64,000 nucleotides of DNA from contig JAIXMN010000010.1 of NCBI GenBank assembly GCA_025716815.1, positions 682,001 through 746,000 of the forward strand, given 5' to 3'. Shown here one piece after another: positions 22,884 through 32,562 of the stretch. The first letter of the stretch is position 1; each line of letters starts with the position of its first letter. A program made the translations under genes and the position numbers. The DNA is from Dichotomocladium elegans (lineage: Eukaryota; Mucoromycota; Mucoromycetes; Mucorales; Lichtheimiaceae). Under the pieces are notes generated by a model. It was not told where the DNA came from. It ran no database searches and worked only from the letters and a program-made list of their open reading frames with translations.

Positions 22884-23320
22884 GAAGGAACTTCTCATTT
22901 GTCTGGCAGACGGACAGAAAAAGCTCTTGGCTGGGATTGGTTTCTACCAAAGCAGCCTAGAAAGAATTCTAACAGTGTGCTCAGGATGTGTATGATGATA
23001 CCACACAAAAAAATCTGTCCGGTCCAACTAATTACATCGGGATACGTATATCATTCTAGAGAGAAGGACGGCAATCACATTGTGGAATGTCCAGGCCATC
23101 GCCTTAAAAGTGAAATGGATCACCTTTATCCATTATGAAATTCTTCTCACCAACAGCCGAATACCCCCTTCCATATGTATCGGATGAGATACGTAGCACT
23201 TCTATCAACAAGATTCTCGAAAGCAGGCAAATGGAGTTTGGTTGAAATGTGGCAAGCAACTTGTTCCCAGAGACCGGAGGTCTGCACCTTCTGTTTAAGC
23301 GTGCAGGTATAGTTAGCAAT

Positions 23321-24087
23321 TACTCTAAAAACTTTGACACTGGGAGCTTTGGATTTAACGAAGTTACGACGTTTCTAGAATCTTCTGATAGATCAGGAAG
23401 AGATTAAGGCAAAGCAGAGCTGCGAGCACACACGCTGTGTTTATGTAGAGCGAGCAATGCTATAAAACTGGATTGAGATGTCTCGATATCCACCAGCCGA
23501 GCAGCTTCTCAAAAATTAGCGGACATGTGTTTTATTATGGTACTCGTGTAAAAGATGTAGATATTAGGTCACCACAATACATCATTAAATCGAATCAATT
23601 ATTTCTTGTAAAGGAAGGAGTGACCTTTATGGATGTAGATGGGATGCAGGTTTCTGGAAGAGTAAACATGCATCCCAATGGTCATGTGACATGCGATGCA
23701 CGTGCCATCTAACATTTGAAATTGCAAGGGTCTGCTTGATCGGCTTCAAAATACGTACCAAACCTCGACAAAACTGCAATTTTCTTTAGTAATGAGTGGG
23801 TCTCCACCGGGTCTTGCTGGGAAGTAACGCTGCAAAAGCAGGGTCTCTATATTTCTAAAAAAAAAAACTGGGAACCATTTTTTTGGACGACCATTAACAT
23901 TTTAAACGGGTGCGTGGGTAATCCCAGCCGGATTCTGCTAATTTTGCTTTGTAAAAATATGGCATTTTTTAGCAATGAAAAATAGAGACGTAATGACGGT
24001 TAATCTGACGACCAACACCCTGCCTCAATATCTTACACTGCAGTGCTGCGGGTAAAAAGGAAATTTATAGCTTACATTTCTTGCGTT
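23321..24087. other. Unassigned stretch
   Basis: An open frame at 23473-23712 plus contains GHVFYYGTRVKDVDIRSPQY but matches no family I know. A short phrase (TTGAAATTGCA..GGTCTGCTT) near 23717 also occurs near 18829, hinting at another low-copy repeat. Confidence 0.35.
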
Positions 24088-24735
24088 TAATTATACACTA
24101 TTTTTCAAAATTCAAGTCGCACCCTGCCAGTTCTGAAGTCGCAGGATCACAAAAATACAAATCGCATTTTTGCCCGGAAATCTTTACGCGTGATGACAAA
24201 GCAAATGTCGCATACATACACAGAAAGATGTCGCAAATCCATCTCATCCTTATGACTCTTTCTCTTTAAAAACTTTTACATTCTGAAATGAGCTATCTAT
24301 TATTTTACAACGATGGCCAAGGTCATGTTGTTGATGAGGAAATGTACTCCAATCCGTTTGTTCTTACACTGAATATCTGCGTAGCATATCGTGCAAAGAT
24401 AACTCTGAGTTTACTGCCACGCACATACCCAAACGAAAGGATCCAGACATTCGGATGAAAGAAGCGGGGTCAAGCGCAGTTACATAGTATACACTGATTA
24501 AGGCGAGGTCAGATTTTTCAAACGGATGTTCGAGAAGATCTTGAGTGCATCAGCTGCAGCAAAACTGCTAGGAATCCATGTTCGTTCAGCACAGCGATGG
24601 GCATTACAGTAAGAAAAGAACCCTGACAGCATTTTAAGGAACGTAGAAGCAGAGGGCCGATCGTGTATTCTCAATGAAGAGCATTAGAAAATTACAATAC
24701 ATTTATTGTTCTAGAATCCAATTGTCGCTTAAAAT
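24088..24735 (+). mobile_element. Dispersed repeat fragment D (left end only)
   Basis: Starts TACACTATTTTTCAAAATTC, then CAAGTCGCACCCTGCCAG, as in copies A and C. It then carries the leader, the FGYEDGQ-like/NDGQGHVVDEEMYS stretch and the HTH region. It preserves the best version of the first HTH motif: ILSASAAAKLLGIHVRSAQR followed by WAL and later LNEEH. It ends after that, so only about 650 bp of the unit are left, more diverged than copies B and C. Confidence 0.7.
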
Positions 24736-25157
24736 AGCCGTACTCAAAAGAATTCTATATCGAGAAGAGTAAGTTTATTCTTGGAAAGAACAAAGAACTA
24801 TCGGAGTGTGCTTGTCTCTATCAATGAGCCATTCAGCTAGGAGATTGTACCTCCGACGCTGGTTATCAAATGGAATAATGAAGTAATGGCTTTCAGGAGA
24901 CTCCTGTGTTCTCATTGTAATATTCAGAGAAATTATTCATATGTACCTACACTTCCTGAACGTATGGATAAGTTTGACAGCAGTGTCGTGTTTCGTTGTG
25001 TTGTAAGAGACTGAGAGAGTAGGAAAAGAAGTACAATCTTCCTACACTACACAAGTGCCGGATATGTATCGGATTATTCTTGAGATGGTCTCTTGGAATT
25101 ACTTGTTGGAATTGTTTGGGATTTCATTGTTGATTTCAGACCGCCCTCACGTCGATA
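24736..25157. other. Unassigned stretch
   Basis: No gene or recognisable element between repeat fragment D and the MITE at 25158. Confidence 0.4.
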
Positions 25158-25240
25158 CAGTGGCCGCCCGTTATAGTGATACCCTCGTTCCAGGAAATCG
25201 CATCACTATAATGAATTATCACTATAACGAGCGGCCACCG
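25158..25240. mobile_element. pogo/Tigger-like MITE (83 bp)
   Basis: Flanked by TA on both sides. Terminal inverted repeats start CAGTGGCCGCCCGTTATAGT on the left and, read inward from the right, CGGTGGCCGCTCGTTATAGT (two mismatches). The CAGT...GTTATAGTG type of end with TA target duplication is typical of pogo/Tigger/Fot elements. It is the same family as 63772-63943 and 60806-60850. Confidence 0.85.
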
Positions 25241-25484
25241 TAAAACCTCATTAAAGAACCCAGTGGGAAAAAGAAAACACTGTGGAGATGGATCATTGCT
25301 GACACTATAAATAGTGATGCTCAAGCAAACTGGCCCTTTCCATTATCCGCATACAAAACTAGAGCCCATACAGCCTACAGAAAATAACACAGCACCACAT
25401 TTACGGTTGAAAGGTAATACGGCCGCTTTCATACTCGGCTCTGCGATACAAAGAAATAATATACCCTAGGTCTTCACCCACCAA

Positions 25485-27817
25485 ATGGCCCAACCCCACC
25501 GCCCCGTCATTCCCGAAGGCATGCGCACTGGCCACAGGATTGACCGCACTGGCCGTATAATTGGGGTGAAATCGTCCATACGGGGCATCGGCTGGCGACA
25601 GCAGTACCGTGAACATGTGTATCAGTTGGTTGACCTTGTCCACAACACCACAACGCAGGCGTACGCGTTCGCCAAATATATTTTCATCAACGAGGCAGCG
25701 CGCGATCCAACTTTTAACATCCAGGAAAACATCACGGAGAAGTTCTTTTCAGAAGTTTGGCTCTCCATGGTTAACAAAGCCGAACGCCGGACCCAAGGTG
25801 AAACTGCCCGCATCCGAGAACTGATTAATCGCCACAAGGATGAGTACCTTCGGATATCCGGATACGACAGGCCTGCGTTCCCTTATTACCAGCAATGTTC
25901 TTCTTACGAAGGCACCAAGATTTATACTGCTTACGTGAATAATGTCCACATGCGGTTCGGGCAACACCTTCGGCGTGTCATCAATGTCATCCTGAATCTT
26001 CGTCAGCGAAAAGCCGACCGCAAGCGAGAGTTAATCGCACAGGGCCTAAGCCCCGATTAGGTACGCCAGGATCTTTATGAAACCATCACCCGGCATGCCA
26101 CAGGATTCAAGCTAGCAATTGCCCGTCGAGGTGTTTTGAGGGAAGACATTAATGCCGAACCTGGATTTCTTCGGGAAGCATACGATATCCTACAGGCTGT
26201 TTTAAACGCTTACCCCGAAACCACCAATTCCAACACCAGAGTACCTATTACGACGCCAAGGCCAATCCTGTTAAGCATTTCAACGCCTTCTTCCAGCTTG
26301 CACGTGTTTGTCAACAGAACGGAATACGCAGATTCAACTGTTTTCCACTTCGTCGCTCTTGGTCACCATGCTACATGGAGATCGATACGAAAATCCTTTG
26401 CTACCATATCCTGGGCTGCAAAATGGAATCCCACACAAGCAATATGGAGTACTGGAGACGTGTTGTAAACCTGAAATCAAGAGCTTCCAAACCCCAAGAA
26501 TCCGAGCTGCTCCAATTCCGTGGGACTATTCACATTGACGGCGTCGGTGTTACTGTGTTCAAGAAGACAAATCGCCTTCAATCGGGTTTCGGACAGAGGT
26601 TTGGCATCCAGAGCGAAGATATCGAATACGTCACCCCACAGATAGTCCGGAACGAAGACTATAGAGGACAATGGGTCACCATTGATCCTGGCAGAAGGGA
26701 CCTGTTGTATTGCGTTCATGAGAACTCGTCACCCGACAACCACCAGACCTTCCGATATACAAAGCAGCTTCAAGATCATACACGCAAAACCAAACGGTAC
26801 CGCAGACTCCGAGAACGACTCAAGTTAGAGCGACCCGAGGTCGCGTTGGCTGAGCAGAATCTATCTCAATTTCACAGTCATACGCTTTCCGTGCCCAACT
26901 ACGACAGATACCTCGCCGCCAAGAACCGGGTCTCTGTAGTTCTCAAGTCTTTCTACGCGACAACCACTACGAACCACCCGAACCCGCAATTTCTTTTTCG
27001 AAAACTTCGCCTATCAGCGTTTTACAAGAAGCAGCAACCAGATGAAAAGCTTCTCGACTCTTTGAATGCGAAGTTTGGCAGTAGGTCCGTTTTCGTGATG
27101 GGAAATTGGTCTGCGCCGCATACAAGTTATCACGAGCCTATCCGTGGTGTCGGCTTCCGGCGGCTGTTGAAGAAGAACAATTGCAATATTTATTTGATCG
27201 ATGAGTACAAGGCAAGCGAGTGCTGCCCTATATGTGACAATGAAAGCCTTGCTATCTTTAAAATGGTTCCTAATCCACGCCCATATCGACGACCCGACAA
27301 TCCGCTCACGATCTGCGATGGGAGGTGGTCTATAACCTGTTAGATGAAAAGCATAAGCAAAAAGTATCTCACGCCTTGTTGGCGCAGCACAGTCTGCTGT
27401 AGCATGAGATACTTTTTGCTTATGCTTTTCATCTAACAGGTTATAGACCACCTCCATGGCCTGCTACGGTATGAAGGACGGGCATGTTGTGTTATATTTC
27501 CAAAAGATTTTAATATTTTGATGTTTCAATAGATGCACAAATCAAAACTGTACAGCAGGCATGGCAGAGGGTGTTCGTCAACCAAGGTTATGGAACAGCG
27601 GGATCTGGCGGCGACTCTCAACATGCATCATATCCTCCGGGGTCTTCGGGAAGATGGTATCATCCCAGCAAGGTTTCAGAGAAGAAATGCTGCACAAGCG
27701 TCCGCAGCTGGTGGAAGGCCACACTCACCTGAACCAGAGCAGCGCAGCGTGAGGCCACGACGGGCAAGGCCTGGAAGGCCACGAGGTGCACGCTCTGGCG
27801 GGTCGAGACGACCGTAA
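25485..27817 (+). pseudogene. Degenerate Fanzor (eukaryotic TnpB-like RNA-guided nuclease)
   Basis: Fanzors are eukaryotic relatives of TnpB/Cas12 that use a guide RNA to cut DNA. From 25485 the frame gives an N-terminal helical region (GRIIGVKSSIRGIGWRQQY, VYQLVDLVHNTTTQAYAFA), then a TAG at 26058-26060. It continues in the same frame with QDLYETITRHATGFKLAIA, and after a 1-nt shift near 26215 runs on as a 322-residue open frame. Landmarks: RFNCFPLRRSWSPCYMEID, RuvC-I IDPGRRDLLYCV (Asp), VMGNWSAPHTS, LIDEYKASECCPIC (alternative Glu and first zinc Cys pair), then a palindrome at 27321-27455, HGLLRYEGRACC (rest of the ribbon) and RDLAATLN (RuvC-III Asp) at about 27600. After a stop near 27533 the last part is open to 27817 with a Pro/Arg/Gly-rich tail. 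All three catalytic positions survive although the gene is broken, suggesting recent inactivation. Confidence 0.9.
27321..27455. repeat. Perfect 51-bp palindrome inserted in the Fanzor zinc ribbon
   Basis: Left arm 27321-27371 and right arm 27405-27455 are exact reverse complements over 51 bp, separated by 33 bp. The left arm begins GGAGGTGGTCTATAACCTG. The insertion lies between the codons for the first part of the ribbon (TIC) and its continuation (HGLLRY); removing it would join TGC to CAT. RNA from this locus would fold into a very stable hairpin. Confidence 0.9.
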
Positions 27818-27829
27818 GCCCGACCAAGG

Positions 27830-27910
27830 ATTTTCCGCGTCAGTTATCGCTGACGCACCCAGGATAACCACGGCCCTTCGGGGCAAGCCCCCTTCCTTTG
27901 GAAGGACGGT
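27830..27910 (+). ncRNA. Candidate Fanzor guide RNA (omega/fRNA) scaffold
   Basis: Just after the Fanzor stop there is a tight run of hairpins: GCGTCAG-TTATCG-CTGACGC (27837-27856, perfect 7-bp stem), a GC-rich GGCCCTTCGGGGC/GGGGCAAGCCCC pair around 27873-27891, and CCTTCC-TTT-GGAAGG (27891-27905, perfect 6-bp stem). In TnpB and Fanzor loci the guide RNA scaffold is encoded at the 3' end of or downstream of the nuclease, extending over the right element end. Position and fold fit; expression and conservation are not shown. Confidence 0.5.
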
Positions 27911-29495
27911 GTGTTGTAAGTTAACGGGATTGGAGAAGGCATAGTGTTTTCTGCTGACTAACAGGGTTTAATCCATGGATGCGAAATCTTTTTACCTATT
28001 GATACGACAAATTTATATAATTCTATGCGACATTTTTCTTGTATTTTGCACGACATTATTTTATCTTGTTTACGACATTTATTTTTGAAAATAAAGTATA
28101 GTAATGGTTCGAAAGTTCAAATAACAATGAAGATGAGTCGCTCTTGCCACTTACCCGCGGACCATCTGTTGCACCCAGTGAATTTACAATGCCTAGATCG
28201 GTTGAAGCGTCTCGCCTATGATGATGCCTAGTCTTCCTGAAATATTTCGGCAACTAGGGAAAAAACGTGAGGTATAGATCCCTGTGTGCGATGCTGTCCA
28301 GCATATTAGCAGAAAACCCAGGCCATCTCGCTCTCAGGTGTACCGCTTCATACTCTCTCTCTCTCTCGTGACGGCGCTAGATACGTTGGTGCTCTCTAAG
28401 GTGTGAAGCACTCCTTTGGGTGACCGCATAACCTAGTACGTGACATTTTCTTTGCAAAGCTACGCACGATTTATGGACGGCTCTTGATGCACTGTGCATT
28501 TCCCAAAACTGTGCACGTAGCTCCGGCGTTCTCAACCCCCATTACTTCCGAGTAATTGGGAGTTTTGGCCCTCTCGCAGAACAGCAGGTGAGTCGACATC
28601 CAGCTTGTTGTCTTCCCATGCGCTCCCGTCACAGGTTTGGCGCCTCTTTTGGTCGCCTCCTGAGACTTCCAGTTCAAAAGTGCTGACATAAGGTTAGCGC
28701 TTTGTCTCGACCATTCTGTGCGGTCACTGTCTGTGGGGTGTGCCCATGGGGGCCAGACTTACCCAGTACCCCATATTAACTGGCATAGCCATGTATACGG
28801 GGTGATACAAAACTCCTGGCATCCTGTGATTAATAAAGTCCTATGGGAGGGTGCCATCAGTGCCAAGCTTACATACGCTAGCAAACTTTTTAAGATTTCC
28901 CTTAAACCAATATTACGAGGTGCTATTGCGAGACACTCCGTGAAAGATATCCTTATATTAGCTACAATCTACGTCTGACACGTGCCACCACAACCACAAC
29001 CACAAGCAACACCGCCCCAAGGAAACGAGCATTAAGCACACAGCAATGATACTACAGATCATAATGCTACACAAACACAAAAAGCACACAAGATCTTCAC
29101 AATCCGGACATATTTGGATATGATCATCACCCCATACTTTGCAGGCACGGCATAAGATTCAACTTGTGAGCTTCGGTGGGCGGTTCTTTTTTTTTAAAAA
29201 AAAAAAAAAAAACGAGGAGTGGCGGAGAGGTAAACAGTAAATATATTATGTACAACTGTAGAGACAACAAAAAGATTAGTTAAAATGATGCAGAGAGGAG
29301 AGAAGAGAAGAGATGAGGTGAATATAAGAGCGAACTGATGATAACTAAATAAAGGGATGATGATGTTGGGGGCAGCACGAGCCACGTCGAGGCAGAGAGA
29401 GGAGCCATGAGAGGGGTGTGTGGGAAGGCGGGAGATGTGTTCCTTAATTCGGTCGGAGTTCAGAAGGCGCTTACGGTGTGGAGAGCGAGGAGCCT
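27911..29495. other. Intergenic/accessory stretch without a supported gene
   Basis: Contains AT-rich sequence with repeated CGACATT words at 28025-28080 that resemble the start of the dispersed repeat (CGACATTTGC), a CT microsatellite at about 28352-28370, open frames at 28471-28689 and 28718-28978 without recognisable domains, an A-rich palindrome (T9A18) at 29188-29214, and the lipase 3' flank. No tRNA or other RNA gene recognised. Confidence 0.4.
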
Positions 29496-31008
29496 TTAAA
29501 CATAGACCGTCAGGGTCGACTGTCTCGAGTTAGGAGGGATTTGGTCATCCAGCTGTTTAAGGACTGCTGCCTCAAGATCGGATTCGGACGTTGTCAAGGC
29601 TTCGTGGAACTCCTCCTCATCCGATTCTTCCTCATCGCCTTCGGGGACTGCTTCCAAGCCCTCGGGAAGGCGAATGCTGCTCAATCGGCTTTCGCGCGGG
29701 ACGATGACGGCCTTGTAGCAAAAGTCGGCAAACACATTGTCGGCCCTGTCAAGAATGGTCTTGTCTTTAACCACTTCACGCACACAAAACCAGTCGTGCA
29801 CGCAGTCCTCGACAACCGTCTTCCAGTTCACACCGTCCTGCTCAGCCTTTTCTGCAAGATCCAGGCAGTCGTCGCGAAGCACCTCCTTATTTCCGACGTA
29901 CATGAGGACGTGCGGAGGCAAAAAGGATTGAAAGCCGGTCTGAAGTTTTGCAATACCAAGAACTTGGCTTTGTTCAATAGGACCATCGGGATCAGCGGGC
30001 ATCTTTTCAAAGTAGTCTCGTTTGATAACCTTGTGGATTAGGACATGAAAGATTAGTCCATGCGCACACACACAATTGGTCCACGACCCCGCTTTCCCGT
30101 TTTGGAAATGAACAAGAGACTTATATACCTTGGCCGTATTTTGAGAGATAAAATCGTATTTTACATTCACGCGCCATGCTTCCGAAGTCGTCTCGTCGGT
30201 GACAATGGGAGACACAAAGATTGATCCTGCCGGCCGAGGTAGTTCGCTCACCAACGGGCCCTCGTTTGCCTCCTCTTCGGGGTCGTCCGTGACGATTTCA
30301 AACATGCTCGGGTCGTGCGTCAGGAACAGCATTTCCAGTGTGAGGGAAGCGCCTGCCGAGTCGCCCACCGTGACGACCTTGGCAGGATCGACGCGAAGCG
30401 CGTTGACAAGGTGTTCGTATGCCTTGACTACGTCCTCGACTGGGCTGGGATATTTGTGCTCGGGTGCGAGTCTATTTTATGGAAGACTGGATTAGTCAGT
30501 CCCATACTTTCTTTCCGGGGCAAGGGAGCTTACCGATAGTCGATCGACATCATCATGACATTCAGGTTGAACTTTTTTTTGAGAAAAGTGATCCAGCGGA
30601 TGTATGTATCCATGTACATGGTCGCGGTCCCCAGACGGAATCCACCACCTATTGCGCCCTCGTCGTACAAATAAGTTGGGTGTCACAAAGAAAATAGATG
30701 AATATTTGCGAGGGAGTCAGAAAACAAGAGAATATACCATGGACGTTGAACAATACGATGTCTGCTTGGTCGATACGTCGCTGCAAAGCAATCTCGTCGA
30801 GGCTAGAGACCTGCTCGCCAATCCAACAGCCCGACCACGATTGGTTCCATGGGACTTTGTGGATCCAAGGTTTATGCGATTTGCGCGGCCGAGTGAGATC
30901 GTTGAGGATCATCCGTGCTGCCGGTGCGGGGTAGGCAAACACTTTTCGAAGCACCTTGATCACAGCACCTGGCGGTAGCTTACGGAGGTTTTTGCGAATG
31001 CTATCCAT
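29496..31008 (-). CDS. GDXG-family lipase/esterase (alpha/beta hydrolase)
   Basis: Hydrolase of the hormone-sensitive-lipase/GDXG group, probably cutting ester bonds of acylglycerols, sterol acetates or similar lipids. Four exons on the minus strand: 31008-30738, 30648-30534, 30471-30129, 30029-29496; 420 residues. The oxyanion-hole motif HGGGFRLG forms across intron 1, then SIDYRLAPEHKYP, the nucleophile elbow VGDSAGAS, the catalytic Asp in GNKEVLRDDC, and the His in CVHDW. The first 45 residues contain Arg/Lys and a weak hydrophobic patch but no clear signal peptide. The C-terminus is acidic (GDEEESDEEEF). Yeast Say1 and fungal steryl acetyl hydrolases share the last motifs, but substrate cannot be told from sequence. 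Confidence 0.88.
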
Positions 31009-31250
31009 GCCGTGAGAAGATGAATGGTTAGGGACAAGGAAGAAGAGGAAAAGAGAGAGAAGGAAGGGGAAGAAATACGATGTGGATGGGTAAAAGAAAA
31101 GAAAAAGATTTGGTATACCGAATGTGGTGCAAACCACAGCAAGCGAATTATCGAAGGATCGCTCCGCTTCTTTGTGCTACTCCACTCGACTTTCTCACAA
31201 TAAAAGCCGCTTTCCAAATTCAGATTCTAACCACACCTTCACTCATTATG

Positions 31251-31985
31251 ATAGCTTCGTCTCGGCTATTCGCAGGATCTGTTTCCAGCTATTTACGCCG
31301 TCCACGCAAGCGGATGACTCTTCTTCGCCATATGGAGGCGAAAATAAAGTGTGTTGGGAGCAGATGGACGGCGTCCCAGAAAAGCACTCATACGTCTACG
31401 GACATAACGTGAGTCTCTCGCGCACTTTTGTATTGGATACGCTTTTTGGATGTGAGAACCAAGAATTCCTTTACAAAGTTCATTGTACCATGTTGATTAT
31501 TTACAGTTTAAGATTCGCTTGGAAATTGCAGATTGACAATCTATTTAAGGTAACGAACATATTCTGACCATTCGGCAAATGCATTGACAATGGTACAGTA
31601 AACAAAATTCGCTACATAATCCATCCGTGTCCGGGCGATGTATACCATCGTTTTAAGCACATCCCATCTTTCTGTGAATTGAACAACTTATCAGATACCC
31701 ACACCCGGAGATGTATAAGGCTTTAGGAGCTGGTTGGGGTTTCCGATGTCATAAGTCCCACCAAAGAAGTTAATGCAATGAGTATACAGACTCCCACGCA
31801 CGTGTGTACGATCTGTTCTCCACTTTCATGGGAGGTCCAAGTCCGCATAAACGTATTGATCCACACATCAAAACATGGTCTCCCGTCGACATCAGCATTC
31901 CCGAAATTTCTTATGGCTTATGGCAGGACAGGTTTCCATCCCCTACATCTCTTTTCTTTCATATCCATTTTGTATTAAAATATGA
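31251..31985 (+). other. Unrecognised coding-like segments
   Basis: Plus strand. An open frame ending in SYVYGHN is followed directly by a consensus donor GTGAGT at about 31409. Farther on, one frame reads IRYPHPEMYKALGAGWGFRC, then after a stop (or a 37-nt intron ending in ACAG near 31788) RVYDLFSTFMGGPSPHKRID and WSPVDISIPEISYGLWQDR with another possible donor. Codon choice looks coding, yet I cannot join the pieces or name a family. Either a host gene with several small exons or its remains. Confidence 0.35.
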
Positions 31986-32098
31986 AAGAAAATAGGGAAA
32001 GTGAAATTATATACATGTGGGAAAAGAAAAGAAATATGCTGATCATGTGAGTCGAAGGCGCGGAAGGAAGGTTGAAAGGGTATGATACGCATGTGTGC

Positions 32099-32460
32099 TT
32101 AGAAATCCGCTTGACCAATAGGCAACGTAACTTTCCAGTTCCACCAGCCGTCACCCTGTCCGAACGTAGCATTTGAGTCTTGGCGAACATCGAACAGGCG
32201 CGACTGGTGCAGATCAATCCAACATCGTCCCTGGCCCCAGTAGCATGTTGATGAGAAGAGGGCGATCAGCAGGATTGTGCAATAAATGCTATACAGCAGA
32301 AAATTCGTTAATCAAGCAAGTCTGCGATCGCGTTTTTGCAATAGATTTACCAGGGTTTCTGATGCAGGAAAAACGATACGAGGAAGAGAATGACAAAGAT
32401 AGGTGGAGCATCGGGAAATGGTAGTAATAAGAGTGGGATGAAATATCGCATGCAGTACAT
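32099..32460 (-). CDS. Small membrane protein, function unknown
   Basis: Two exons on the minus strand, 32460-32351 and 32288-32099, joined through a 62-bp GT-AG intron in phase; 99 residues. It starts MYCMRYFIPLLLLPFPDAPP and continues with a hydrophobic segment FVILFLVSFFLHQK, then a second one CTILLIALFSS, and ends in a polar Cys/Trp-containing domain CYWGQGRCWIDLHQ...GDGWWNWKVTLP. Two spans with a short lumenal or extracellular tail is the simplest topology. No family recognised. It lies just downstream of the Sec7-PH gene on the same strand (103 bp gap). Confidence 0.6.
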
Positions 32461-32562
32461 TGCGCCCAGAAAAAAAAAAGTGCCGTGTGCAAAAGACAGA
32501 GAAAGGGAAATTGGTTGGGGGCTGAGAGAAAGGGTGGAAATGGGGAAACCACCAAATGGCAT

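Larger units (their letters stand above)
22030..23320 (+). pseudogene. Broken paralogue of the 508-aa gene, split by a retroelement
   Basis: Plus strand. The piece 22040-22125 reads TRCDQRIPFTEHIPPVLKYL then GAWTGLVS, matching exon 3 of the neighbour. After a foreign 0.76-kb insertion the match resumes at about 22886 with KELLICLADGQKKLLAGIGF and, near 23060-23310, with sequence matching exon 5 (short conserved words such as KMDHL, RSNLFPET-like). Frameshifts and stops are frequent. The copy is inverted relative to the intact gene 0.4 kb away, so the two form a long interrupted inverted repeat. Confidence 0.75.

Noticed and set aside
30649..30738. Apparent phase mismatch at lipase intron 1
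   Set aside because: Using the acceptor at CAATAG (exon 2 from 30648) instead of an AG 10 nt upstream gives the family motif HGGGFRLG and consistent phase.
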